Source: Lachnospiraceae bacterium UBA7196
GTDB taxonomy: Bacteria; Bacillota; Clostridia; Lachnospirales; Lachnospiraceae
Direction of reading: 5' to 3'
Length of the DNA: 64,000 bases
NCBI GenBank assembly: GCA_002490835.1
Contig: DKUU01000014.1
Span: forward strand, 8,510-72,509
The notes beneath the pieces were generated by a model that did not search any database, was not told the origin of the DNA, and was given only the letters and a program-made list of their open reading frames with translations. A program made the position numbers and the translations under genes. Below, piece by piece: positions 8,965-17,488 of the stretch (positions are counted from its first letter, which is position 1; every line of letters starts with the position of its first letter).

Positions 8965-9909
8965 ATGAAAAAGAAAACAGAGGCGAAGCGGTATAAAGCA
9001 CCGTTTGTAAAGACGGTCAAAAAACATTGGATGCTGCTTCTGATGCTGGCGCCGGCAGTGTTCTATGTGATCTTATTCAATTACATACCGATGACGGGCA
9101 TCGTACTGGCCTTTAAAAAGTACCAGTATGCGGGAGGTATTTACGGTTCACCCGGAAACGGACTTAACAATTTTAAGGCGCTGATGATATCCGGAAAGCT
9201 CGGACAGGTGACGCGCAATACGCTGCTTTACAACATTGCTTTTATCGCCCTTGGCGTTGTCTGCGAGATGGGGAGCGCAATCCTGTTAAACGAGCTGCTG
9301 AACAAATATTTTAAGAAAATAGCGCAGTCCTTCATGTTCCTGCCTTATTTTATCAGCTGGGTCGTGGCGGGCGCGATCATGTACAATATTTTCAATTATG
9401 AGAGAGGCGTGTTCAATCATATTCTGACATGGCTTGGCATGAATCCCTTCGATCTTTACAATACGCCGGGCGCATGGCCGCCGGTGCTGATCTTCTTAAA
9501 ACTCTGGAAAGGAACGGGGTACGGTTCCGTCGTCTATCTGGCCGCGATCACGGGGCTGGATCAGGAAATGTTCGAGGCGGCGGAGATCGACGGCGCAAAC
9601 GCATGGCAGAGGATCCGTTATCTGACCATTCCGTCCCTAAGGCCGACCATGATGATTCTGGTATTGCTTGCAATCGGTAATATCTTCCGCGGCGACTTCG
9701 GATTGTTCTACCAGACCGTAAAGAGCAGCGCGCTCTTACAGCCGATGACGGATATCATTGATACCTATGTATTCCGTCTGCTGATCGATACGGGCGATAT
9801 CGGCGTTTCTGCCGCAGCGGGTCTTTATCAGTCGATCCTCTGCCTGATCACGATCACGCTATGTAACAAGCTGGTGAAAAAAGTCAATCCGGACTACGCA
9901 CTATATTAA
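8965..9909 (+). CDS. Sugar ABC transporter permease, LplB type
   Basis: This 314-residue inner-membrane permease of the CUT1 carbohydrate family has an N-terminal membrane helix (HWMLLLMLAPAVFYVILF) and the EAA loop EAAEIDGANAWQRIRYLTIP, which contacts the ATPase. ATG at 8965 is chosen because GGGAGAGG precedes it; an earlier in-frame start at 8896 would run through operator O2. It is the first gene of a locus that also encodes a second permease, a binding lipoprotein and two galactan-type glycosidases. No ATP-binding subunit is encoded here, so a shared MsmK/MsiK-type ATPase elsewhere is expected. Confidence 0.92.
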   Translation: MKKKTEAKRYKAPFVKTVKKHWMLLLMLAPAVFYVILFNYIPMTGIVLAFKKYQYAGGIYGSPGNGLNNFKALMISGKLGQVTRNTLLYNIAFIALGVVCEMGSAILLNELLNKYFKKIAQSFMFLPYFISWVVAGAIMYNIFNYERGVFNHILTWLGMNPFDLYNTPGAWPPVLIFLKLWKGTGYGSVVYLAAITGLDQEMFEAAEIDGANAWQRIRYLTIPSLRPTMMILVLLAIGNIFRGDFGLFYQTVKSSALLQPMTDIIDTYVFRLLIDTGDIGVSAAAGLYQSILCLITITLCNKLVKKVNPDYALY

Positions 9910-9923
9910 GGGAGGTGGATACC

Positions 9924-10832
9924 ATGGCAAAAGCGATGACAAAGCACAAACGTCATATCAGCAAAGATGTGCTTTCGGTTAATATTTTGGGGTATGTGGT
10001 AATCGGTATTTTCGCATTGCTCTGTCTGCTGCCGTTTTACCTGATCATCGTAGCTTCCTTTACGGATGAGGCGTCCCTGATCCGCAACGGCTATCCGCTG
10101 ATACCTACGGATGTCAGCATACAGAGTTACCTGTTATGTTTGAAAAATCCGGTGGCGATCCTGCGGGCCTATGGTACGACGGTCGGCGTTACGGCAGTCG
10201 GGACTCTCCTGTCGGTGCTGCTTTCCACAATGACGGGTTATGTGCTGTCGCGTCAGGATTTTCCGTGGAGAAATAAATTTTCCTTCTTCTTTTTCTTCAC
10301 TACGTTATTTAGCGGCGGATTGGTTCCGTGGTACATGATGTGCGTGCGGTATCTGAACTTTAAAAATACATACATCGCGATCATCCTGCCGCTGATGTTT
10401 TCGGTATGGAATATGATCATTGCGAAATCGTTCATGATGGGCATTCCCAGCGCCCTGACGGAGTCGGCAAAGATTGATGGCGCGAATGATTTTGTCATCT
10501 ACGTAAAGCTCATCCTTCCGCTTAGTAAGCCGCTGATCGCGACGCTGAGTCTGTTCGCGGCACTGGCTTACTGGAACGACTGGTATAACTGCATGCTGTT
10601 CATCACGGATGAAAACAAATTCATGCTGCAATATTACCTGCAAAGGATATTAGGCAGTGCCGAGGCGATGCGTATCGTTGCGGAGAAATCCGGTATCGCG
10701 CTGCCGACGATTCCGCTTGAGAGTATGAAAATGTCGATGACGGTGATTGCGACCGGCCCCATTGTTTTGTTGTATCCTTTCGTGCAGCGCTACTTCGTCA
10801 AAGGTCTTACGATCGGTGCGGTGAAGGGCTAA
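9924..10832 (+). CDS. Sugar ABC transporter permease, LplC/YtcP type
   Basis: The second CUT1 permease (302 residues) has several hydrophobic helices and the EAA-type loop ESAKIDGANDFVIYVKLILP. It starts 14 bases after the preceding permease. The ATG at 9924 follows GGAGGTG; the in-frame GTG at 9915 overlaps this Shine-Dalgarno and is not credible. It should form the membrane heterodimer with the upstream permease. Confidence 0.92.
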   Translation: MAKAMTKHKRHISKDVLSVNILGYVVIGIFALLCLLPFYLIIVASFTDEASLIRNGYPLIPTDVSIQSYLLCLKNPVAILRAYGTTVGVTAVGTLLSVLLSTMTGYVLSRQDFPWRNKFSFFFFFTTLFSGGLVPWYMMCVRYLNFKNTYIAIILPLMFSVWNMIIAKSFMMGIPSALTESAKIDGANDFVIYVKLILPLSKPLIATLSLFAALAYWNDWYNCMLFITDENKFMLQYYLQRILGSAEAMRIVAEKSGIALPTIPLESMKMSMTVIATGPIVLLYPFVQRYFVKGLTIGAVKG

Positions 10833-10890
10833 AAGCGGAAGTTATAAAAAGGGATCCTATTAATCAATTTCAATAAAAAGGAGAGAGGTT

Positions 10891-12570
10891 ATGAAAAAGA
10901 AAAAGTTTTTGGCAGTTACTTTAGCAACTTGTCTGGTCGTATCCATGCTGGCCGGCTGCGGCAATTCCGGCGGTGATTCCGCTTCGACGGGCGGCACGTC
11001 CACTGCGACAGACACAGCTTCCGACAGCGGCGCATCGGGCGGCAGCGACAGCGCGGCTCCTTCCGGGGATACCGCGGCGGCAGCTTCTCTGGACAGCCTG
11101 CCGGCGATCGGAGAAGGACAGATCGTGGCGTCGCCTGATTTCTATGCGGCAACCGATCTGAGTAAACCTTACACCGTCAATATGTATCTGATCGGCGATA
11201 CGCCTAACGACTGGGATAAGGTGCTGGGGATGGTAAACGATTACCTGAAGCCCTACAACACGGAGCTTGCGGTCACTTTCATGAGCTGGAGCGATTATCA
11301 GACCATGTACTCGCTGGTGCTTGCAGGCGGTGAGCAGGTAGACCTGATCTTTACGGCACCTTGGTGCTATATGTATACGGAGGCGGCGAAAGGTTCCTTC
11401 TATGAGCTGACGGATGATTTTATCGCGACCTATATGCCGCTTGCGAACAAATATCAGGATAAGGACAGCTGGAGTGAGACCACCCTTTCCGGTAAGACGG
11501 TCGCGGTGCCTTCCAACGTGGCGGCGGCAATGGGTAAGATCGTGGCGATTCGTCAGGACCTTGCAGATAAGCACGGTATTTCCGAGCTGAAGACTTGGGA
11601 TGATTATATGAATTTCATGGTAACGATGGGCGAGAAGGAAACGCCGGAGAGCGGTATTTACGGTCTGGCTTCCTCAGTAGATAACAATGAGCTTTGGGAC
11701 GTGTACCGTCAGCAGTTCGATACCTTCCTTGCACTCGACAGCGATTATTTCGACATGATCTATTCCTGGGACGGCGACCTTCCGAAAGCAGATGAGATCA
11801 CCACGTCCTACGAGACGGAGTGGTTCCGTAATTACGCGAAAGATATGAAGACGCTGGCGGATGCCGGCTGCTGGAGCCGCAGCGCGCTGACCAATACCGT
11901 GACGGACGACGATGCTTTCGGCGCATTGCAGGGCGCTTCCATCGCATGGAACGGTTCCGTTATCACCTACGTGAAGCAGGCTGAGCAGAGTGACGGCGTA
12001 AAGTGTGCGCTTTATGATCTGACAACGGATCACCTTGTAGGATGCGAAGCGTTCTCCAACAACGATATGGCGATCGCGGCCGGTTCCAAGAATCCGGAGC
12101 GCGCGGCAATGGTGCTTGACCTGATCAAGTTCGACACCTATCTGAACAGACTGCTGATCCTCGGTGTGGAAGGCGAGCATTACAGCATCGATGCTGACGG
12201 ATACTATACCGAGCTGGATAAATCCTCTGACTTTGCTGCTTATGCGATCTCCGCATCCTGGGCGATCAAGAACAGCGATCTGCACGAAGACGGAGCGGAT
12301 CCCCGTATGCAGGCGATCTCCGACGGCTGGGCATCGAGAGTGGAAAACAATCCGACCATTACCTTCGTGTTTGATACGACACCCGTTGATTCCTATGTGG
12401 CGGCTGTGAAGGTTGTGCTTAACGATTATGTTCCCATGCTGGAACTCGGTCTTGTGGACGATGTGGACAAAACACTGGATGAGATGATTCAGAAATGCTA
12501 TGACTCCGGTCTGCAGGAAGTCAAAGACGAGTTCACCAAGCAGTATGAAGCATGGTACGCGACCCGCTAA
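10891..12570 (+). CDS. Extracellular oligosaccharide-binding lipoprotein
   Basis: This 559-residue precursor has a lipoprotein signal (lipobox LAGC, Cys23) and a Ser/Thr/Gly-rich linker to about residue 60, which would tether it to the outer face of the membrane. The mature part resembles family-1 solute-binding proteins used with LplB/LplC-type permeases, and the C-terminal region (ENNPTITFVFDTTPVDSYVA) resembles DUF3502. It captures sugar for the two upstream permeases. Context suggests galactan or beta-galacto-oligosaccharide ligands. The Shine-Dalgarno is AAGGAGAGAGG. A strong hairpin terminator follows, which would keep this product more abundant than the downstream enzymes. Confidence 0.92.
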   Translation: MKKKKFLAVTLATCLVVSMLAGCGNSGGDSASTGGTSTATDTASDSGASGGSDSAAPSGDTAAAASLDSLPAIGEGQIVASPDFYAATDLSKPYTVNMYLIGDTPNDWDKVLGMVNDYLKPYNTELAVTFMSWSDYQTMYSLVLAGGEQVDLIFTAPWCYMYTEAAKGSFYELTDDFIATYMPLANKYQDKDSWSETTLSGKTVAVPSNVAAAMGKIVAIRQDLADKHGISELKTWDDYMNFMVTMGEKETPESGIYGLASSVDNNELWDVYRQQFDTFLALDSDYFDMIYSWDGDLPKADEITTSYETEWFRNYAKDMKTLADAGCWSRSALTNTVTDDDAFGALQGASIAWNGSVITYVKQAEQSDGVKCALYDLTTDHLVGCEAFSNNDMAIAAGSKNPERAAMVLDLIKFDTYLNRLLILGVEGEHYSIDADGYYTELDKSSDFAAYAISASWAIKNSDLHEDGADPRMQAISDGWASRVENNPTITFVFDTTPVDSYVAAVKVVLNDYVPMLELGLVDDVDKTLDEMIQKCYDSGLQEVKDEFTKQYEAWYATR

Positions 12571-12634
12571 GAAAGTTTTGGGGCGGCCGTATGCCGGGAA
12601 CTGATAGCGGAATGAATGTAAGTTAGCAATAAAG

Positions 12635-12702
12635 AGGGGGCTGCCGCCAGCGGAGAAAGGAACATAGTAAGATTCCTAACCGGTGCGGCGGCTCCTTTTT
12701 TC
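12635..12702 (+). terminator. Terminator between binding protein and GH2 gene
   Basis: The long imperfect stem (GGGGCTGCCGCC against GGCGGCTCC, with G-U pairs) encloses a smaller hairpin and ends in CCTTTTTT. It probably gives partial read-through into the glycosidase genes. Confidence 0.75.
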
Positions 12703-12769
12703 ACCAAAGGCCCGATGCGGCACATGGAGCAAAATAGACGTAAAAACTTAAAAGGAGTATGGCCGTAAT

Positions 12770-15292
12770 ATGAAGACCTGTTTATCCTGCAAAGGACCGC
12801 GATGCGTGGAGCATTTTGATTTTGACTGGTATTTTTATCACGGGGAAAAGGAACCGATACCCGGAGAAATTCATGTGGAAGCGTTTGAAAAAGTGCAGCT
12901 GCCGCATGACTGGAGCCTGTATTATCCGTTTGACGAACATGCGCCGTCCTGTGGCTCCGGAGGTTATGTGGAGACTGGCGTGGGATGGTATCGGAAACGG
13001 TTTCGGCTTGCAAAGACCCCGGCCGCGGACGAGAAGATTTTTATCCGCTTTGACGGCGTCTATATGCTGGCTGACGTGTGGGTAAACGGCAGGAAGGCCG
13101 GGCGGCATATTTACGGGTACACACCCTTTGAATGGGATATCACGCGGCTTTTGAACGGAGAAGAAAATGTGATCGATGTGCGGGTGGATAATTCCGCGCA
13201 GCCGGGCTCCAGATGGTATTCCGGTTCCGGCATCACAAGGGATGTGTGGCTGTATCGGGTAAAAGATGCTCATATACTGCCATACGGCGTATGGATCAGA
13301 CAGCCTGAGGTCAGTGAAAAGCAGGCGAAGCTGCGGATCGGGACAACATGCGCCCTTCCTGTCAAAGCAGCCGTATCGGAAGGCGAAAAGGCGGCGGATG
13401 GGGTGCCGGATCTGTCGGAGACGTATTTGATAGAAACAGAGATTTATACGCCGCAGGGGCAGCTTTGCGCGAAGGATGCCGTGAAAGTCCCCACAGGGAA
13501 CGTGCAGGCGGAAACGGCGGAGGCTGCGCAGGAAAACGGCGCGGAAGAAAGCGGGGTAACGGCAGTTTTGTATCAGGATTTTGTCCTTGATGATCCGACG
13601 CTCTGGACACCGGAGACCCCCTGCTTGTATGAGGTCGTCACAAAACTGTACCGGAACGATGTGCAGACGGACGAGGTACACACCCAGACAGGCCTGCGCA
13701 GTGCCGTTTTCCATGCGGAGAAAGGATTTTTGTTAAACGGAGTCCGCTGTAAATTAAACGGCGTCTGTCTGCATCATGACGGCGGCTGCGCGGGTGCGGC
13801 GGTGCCTGTCGAGGTCTGGGAAAGGCGGCTTTTGAAACTGAAAGCAATGGGAGCCAATGCGATCCGTACGGCGCATAATCCGCCGGATCCCGCGCTGCTT
13901 ACGCTGTGCGATACCATGGGATTTCTGGTGATGGACGAGGCGTTTGACGAGTGGAAGATCTTAAAGGGCAAGGAATTTGGCAGCAATACCCATGAGAGCA
14001 GGGGCTATTCGGAATGGTATGAAATCTGTTATGAAGAAGACCTGCGGACCATGCTTCTGCGGGACAGGAACCATCCCTGCATCGTGATCTGGAGCATCGG
14101 CAACGAGGTGCCGGACCAGCAGCAGGAAGACGGCTATCTGACGGCGAGGCATTTAAAAGAAATCTGTAAAACGTATGATCCGGACCGCTTCGTCACGCAG
14201 GCCAACGACCAGATCAGCTCGGAGCCTTATCCGGCCAAACTAACGTTTTTAAAGGAACTGGATGTGGTCGGCTATAATTACGTCGGAAGGTGGAGAAACC
14301 GTGCGGAGACCTTTTATGACGAGGACAAACGTTCCCATCCCGACTGGTGTGTGTTAGGAACGGAAAATGGCGGTACGGGCGGCATCCGGGGAGAATATCC
14401 GCTGGAGATGTCGGAGAAGGAAGGCTGGTGGCGGCGGCCCTATTACAGCGCGCCGGTGGAGAGCGGAAAGTTGCTGCGCTATACGATGTCCCACGATTAT
14501 GTGGCCGGCGATTTTATGTGGACGGGCGTCGATTATCTGGGAGAAGCGCATTGGCCGGAACGTTCTTCCAGTGCGGGCGTACTCGATACCTGCGGTTTTG
14601 AAAAGGACGGATACTATTTTTATCAGAGTATCTGGAAGCGGGAGGAGCCGATGATCCACCTGCTGCCCCATTGGAATCAGGATGTGGAGACGGGGACCAT
14701 CCTGCCGGTGTTATGTTATACGAACTGCGACCGTGTAGAATTGTTCTTAAATGGGAAATCTTATGGGAAAAAGGCCTATGCTTATCCTTTTTACGGGATG
14801 TCGGAAGAATACGGACATTTTGAGAAGCCGCCGGCGGCCGTCACGACGGGGGATCTGTTTTTAAGCTGGGATGTGCCGTATGAGCCGGGCTGTATCGAGG
14901 CGGTGGGGTACCGCGGTAAAAACGAGGTCGTACGCGAAGTGGTGCACACAGCGGGAGAACCGAAGACATTGCGGGCATCCTGCTATCGGGAAAACCTTGC
15001 GGCGGACGGCAGGAGCGTCGGACAAATAGAGATAGCCGTCTTTGACGCGGCGGGAAATTTCTGCCCGCAGGCCGATTGCGCCGTTTCCTTCAAAGTGGAG
15101 GGGCCGGCAGACCTGATCGGCGTGGACAACGGGAATCCTAAAAGCCACGAGAGTATGAAAGGAAACAGGATTTTAGTATTTCACGGAAGGGCATTCGCGC
15201 TGGTCCGTTCTTTGGGCAGGGCAGGAGAATGTCTGATCCATGTAACAGCACAAGGCTTGCAGGGCGACAGCCTGAAAATCAGTTTCAGTTGA
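12770..15292 (+). CDS. Cytosolic family 2 beta-galactosidase-type glycosidase
   Basis: The 840-residue protein has the GH2 order: jelly-roll sugar-binding domain (to about 175), Ig-like domain containing a low-complexity Glu/Ala insertion, TIM barrel (about 310-590), then a DUF4982-like and a final beta-sandwich domain. The acid/base glutamate is in IVIWSIGNEV (E446) and the probable nucleophile in GTENGGTG (E532). There is no signal peptide, so it acts on imported sugars. Neighbouring GH53 and transporter genes point to beta-galactosidase activity on galacto-oligosaccharides. The Shine-Dalgarno (AAAGGAG) is 12 bases from the ATG, and a four-codon ATG reading frame (12759) ends in ATGA at this start, which may aid translation. 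Confidence 0.92.
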   Translation: MKTCLSCKGPRCVEHFDFDWYFYHGEKEPIPGEIHVEAFEKVQLPHDWSLYYPFDEHAPSCGSGGYVETGVGWYRKRFRLAKTPAADEKIFIRFDGVYMLADVWVNGRKAGRHIYGYTPFEWDITRLLNGEENVIDVRVDNSAQPGSRWYSGSGITRDVWLYRVKDAHILPYGVWIRQPEVSEKQAKLRIGTTCALPVKAAVSEGEKAADGVPDLSETYLIETEIYTPQGQLCAKDAVKVPTGNVQAETAEAAQENGAEESGVTAVLYQDFVLDDPTLWTPETPCLYEVVTKLYRNDVQTDEVHTQTGLRSAVFHAEKGFLLNGVRCKLNGVCLHHDGGCAGAAVPVEVWERRLLKLKAMGANAIRTAHNPPDPALLTLCDTMGFLVMDEAFDEWKILKGKEFGSNTHESRGYSEWYEICYEEDLRTMLLRDRNHPCIVIWSIGNEVPDQQQEDGYLTARHLKEICKTYDPDRFVTQANDQISSEPYPAKLTFLKELDVVGYNYVGRWRNRAETFYDEDKRSHPDWCVLGTENGGTGGIRGEYPLEMSEKEGWWRRPYYSAPVESGKLLRYTMSHDYVAGDFMWTGVDYLGEAHWPERSSSAGVLDTCGFEKDGYYFYQSIWKREEPMIHLLPHWNQDVETGTILPVLCYTNCDRVELFLNGKSYGKKAYAYPFYGMSEEYGHFEKPPAAVTTGDLFLSWDVPYEPGCIEAVGYRGKNEVVREVVHTAGEPKTLRASCYRENLAADGRSVGQIEIAVFDAAGNFCPQADCAVSFKVEGPADLIGVDNGNPKSHESMKGNRILVFHGRAFALVRSLGRAGECLIHVTAQGLQGDSLKISFS

Positions 15293-15311
15293 TAAACGGG
15301 AGGACTAAAAT

Positions 15312-16286
15312 ATGACACAGAAAGAAATAGCCGAAGCGCTGGGACTTTCGAAAACTACGGTGTCAAGGGCGCTTTCCGGGAAAGGCAGGATCGGAGAAGA
15401 GACCATAAATAAGATTCGGAAATACATGAAAGAGCATCAGGTCAAAGAGGGTGGTCAGCCGACAAGGATGCTTGGCGTTGCGCTTCCGGCGGACAGCAAT
15501 ATCAATACCAATCACTTTTTTACGGAGTGTCTCTACGGCATCTGTGAAGCCGCATCCTATATGAATTATAACGTGCTGGTGATGAAGGTGACGGAAACCG
15601 ATATTTCGGAGATCATCAACGTGGTGGAAAGCGGGAAGATCGAAGCGGTCATTCTCACGAGGACCATGGAAAACGACAGGGCGATGCAGTATCTGGAAAA
15701 AATAGGATTTCCGGTGGGACTGGCGGGACAGCATACCGGTGATAATGTGATCACGGTCGATATTGATAATCAGGGGGCGACAGAGCGGCTGGTCTCGCTG
15801 ATGATCGCCAGAGGCATCAGACGGTTTGCACTGATTCTGGAAGAGATCAATTATGTGGTGAACCGCAGCCGTTATAACGGTTTTATGAATGCCCTGTTAA
15901 AAAACGGCATATCAGAGAAAAAGCAGTATATTTACACCGGTAAAGTCCACGATAATGTGATGGAAATGGTGATGTCCGACATCCTTTCCAACAAAACGGA
16001 CTGTATCGTCTGCGGCGACGACGAGCTATGTGTCAGGGTTATGTCGTGGCTGCAGGATCAGGGTTACCGAATCCCGCGGGATATTGCGATTGCATCGTTG
16101 TATAACGGTTCGGTGCTGAATCTGATGCGTCCTTCGGTCACGGCGATCGATACCTCAGCCAAGAGCGTCGGAACGGAACTTGGAAAACAGGTGTGTCACT
16201 ATTTACAGGGCGAGCGGTATGAGAAAAGGACGCTGCTGGGATATGAGATACTGGTTCGTAAATCAACGGATAAATCAGGGAGTTAG
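15312..16286 (+). CDS. LacI-family transcriptional regulator
   Basis: This 324-residue regulator starts with a classic LacI helix-turn-helix (TQKEIAEALGLSKTTVSRAL) and continues into a periplasmic-binding-protein-like effector domain (about 60-320). It sits between the GH2 and GH53 genes with about 20-base gaps and good Shine-Dalgarno sites, so it is co-transcribed with the enzymes. It most likely represses the galactan locus through the two dyads at 8735 and 8898, with a galacto-oligosaccharide as inducer; this assignment rests on context. Confidence 0.92.
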   Translation: MTQKEIAEALGLSKTTVSRALSGKGRIGEETINKIRKYMKEHQVKEGGQPTRMLGVALPADSNINTNHFFTECLYGICEAASYMNYNVLVMKVTETDISEIINVVESGKIEAVILTRTMENDRAMQYLEKIGFPVGLAGQHTGDNVITVDIDNQGATERLVSLMIARGIRRFALILEEINYVVNRSRYNGFMNALLKNGISEKKQYIYTGKVHDNVMEMVMSDILSNKTDCIVCGDDELCVRVMSWLQDQGYRIPRDIAIASLYNGSVLNLMRPSVTAIDTSAKSVGTELGKQVCHYLQGERYEKRTLLGYEILVRKSTDKSGS

Positions 16287-16306
16287 GGAGAGAAAGGAGA
16301 TAACAT

Positions 16307-17329
16307 ATGGGAAAAAATATGGTATACGGGGTCGATCTGGGGTGGCTTAGCCAGTTGGAAGAAAAGGGTGTGCGCTGGATCGATACCGAAAAAAATGAAG
16401 TCGAGCCGCTCGCGGCGATGAAGGAGATGGGAGCGGATGCGGTGCGGCTGCGCATTTTTGTCGATCCGCCGAAAGAAGCTTACTGGCAGAAGAATGAAGA
16501 CACCGTCTGTATGCTCGGCTTCTGCGATGCGAAAAGCGTGCTTACCATGGGGGAGCGGGTAAAGGCGGCGGGTATGAAGCTGATGCTGGACTTTCATTAC
16601 AGTGACCATTTTGCGGATCCGGAGTATCAGGATATTCCGGAAGCATGGAAAAACGACGACGCGGAAAAGCTTACGGAGAGGGTATACGGACATACGAAGG
16701 AGGTCATGACGATGTTCGTGGAAAAGGGCGTCCGCCCGGACTGGGTGCAGGTCGGCAATGAGATCAATCCGGGTCTGCTTCTGCCGGCGGGCAGCGTAAA
16801 AGATCATCCGCAGCAGATGACGGCATTTTTAAATGCCGGATACGATGCGGTCAAGGAATGCTGTCCCGAATGTCAGGTGATCACCCATCTTTCCGCCGGC
16901 ACCTATCCCGAATTTTGTGATCCGTTCTGGGATGTATTCTTTGAAAACGGCGGCAAAACGGATATCCTTGGCATATCGCATTATCCGTATTGGTATGCGC
17001 AGATCGCGTCGCGTACGGGGAAGAAGCAGGCGGAGCTTCTCTATAATCCGCTGATCCATTATGCCAAACGCTATCTAAAGCCGGTCATGGTCGTGGAAGT
17101 GGGCGGTCCGGAGACGGAGGAGGAGGAAACCTACCGGCTCCTGATGGATACGATGGAGGCGGTCAGTCAGGTCCCGGACGGACAGGGACTCGGTGTCTTT
17201 TACTGGGAGCCGGAAGTGGGCGCGGCGATTCTTCCCGACCGCTATCCGCTCGGCGCTTCGATCGCGGTTGACGATCATACGATACAGTTTACGAAGGCGC
17301 TTTCGGCGTATCGGGATTTTGCAAAATAA
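16307..17329 (+). CDS. Intracellular arabinogalactan endo-beta-1,4-galactanase (GH53)
   Basis: The 340-residue TIM-barrel enzyme hydrolyses beta-1,4-galactan. GH53 features are YGVDLGWLSQLEEKG at the N-terminus, ADAVRLRIFVDPP, MLDFHYSDHFADP, the acid/base glutamate in VQVGNEINPG (E152) and the nucleophile in VMVVEVGGPE (E264). Most characterised GH53 galactanases are secreted, but this one has no signal peptide. I infer that the transporter brings in fairly long galactan chains which are then cut by GH53 and GH2 in the cytosol. It is the last gene of the locus and is followed by a terminator. Confidence 0.93.
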   Translation: MGKNMVYGVDLGWLSQLEEKGVRWIDTEKNEVEPLAAMKEMGADAVRLRIFVDPPKEAYWQKNEDTVCMLGFCDAKSVLTMGERVKAAGMKLMLDFHYSDHFADPEYQDIPEAWKNDDAEKLTERVYGHTKEVMTMFVEKGVRPDWVQVGNEINPGLLLPAGSVKDHPQQMTAFLNAGYDAVKECCPECQVITHLSAGTYPEFCDPFWDVFFENGGKTDILGISHYPYWYAQIASRTGKKQAELLYNPLIHYAKRYLKPVMVVEVGGPETEEEETYRLLMDTMEAVSQVPDGQGLGVFYWEPEVGAAILPDRYPLGASIAVDDHTIQFTKALSAYRDFAK

Positions 17330-17332
17330 AAC

Positions 17333-17417
17333 TTGCCGCAAATGGGGAAAACAAGTACAATGAGCGTATCGGAAAAGCCGTTGTACTTGTTTTTGATTCT
17401 ATGAAAATTTGCGGCAG
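17333..17417 (+). terminator. Nested hairpin terminator after the galactan locus
   Basis: An inner stem (ACAAGTACAA with TTGTACTTGT) is followed by TTTTT. An outer inverted repeat (TTGCCGCAAAT at 17333 and ATTTGCGGCAG at 17407) encloses it. The T run sits after the inner stem, so termination would use the inner hairpin. Confidence 0.8.
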
Positions 17418-17488
17418 TGAAAATCATGGCAGATTGCCGCAGGCGGGCGACGATGTTTGCCGACGTCAGAAGGAGGCGGAAGAAGCGT

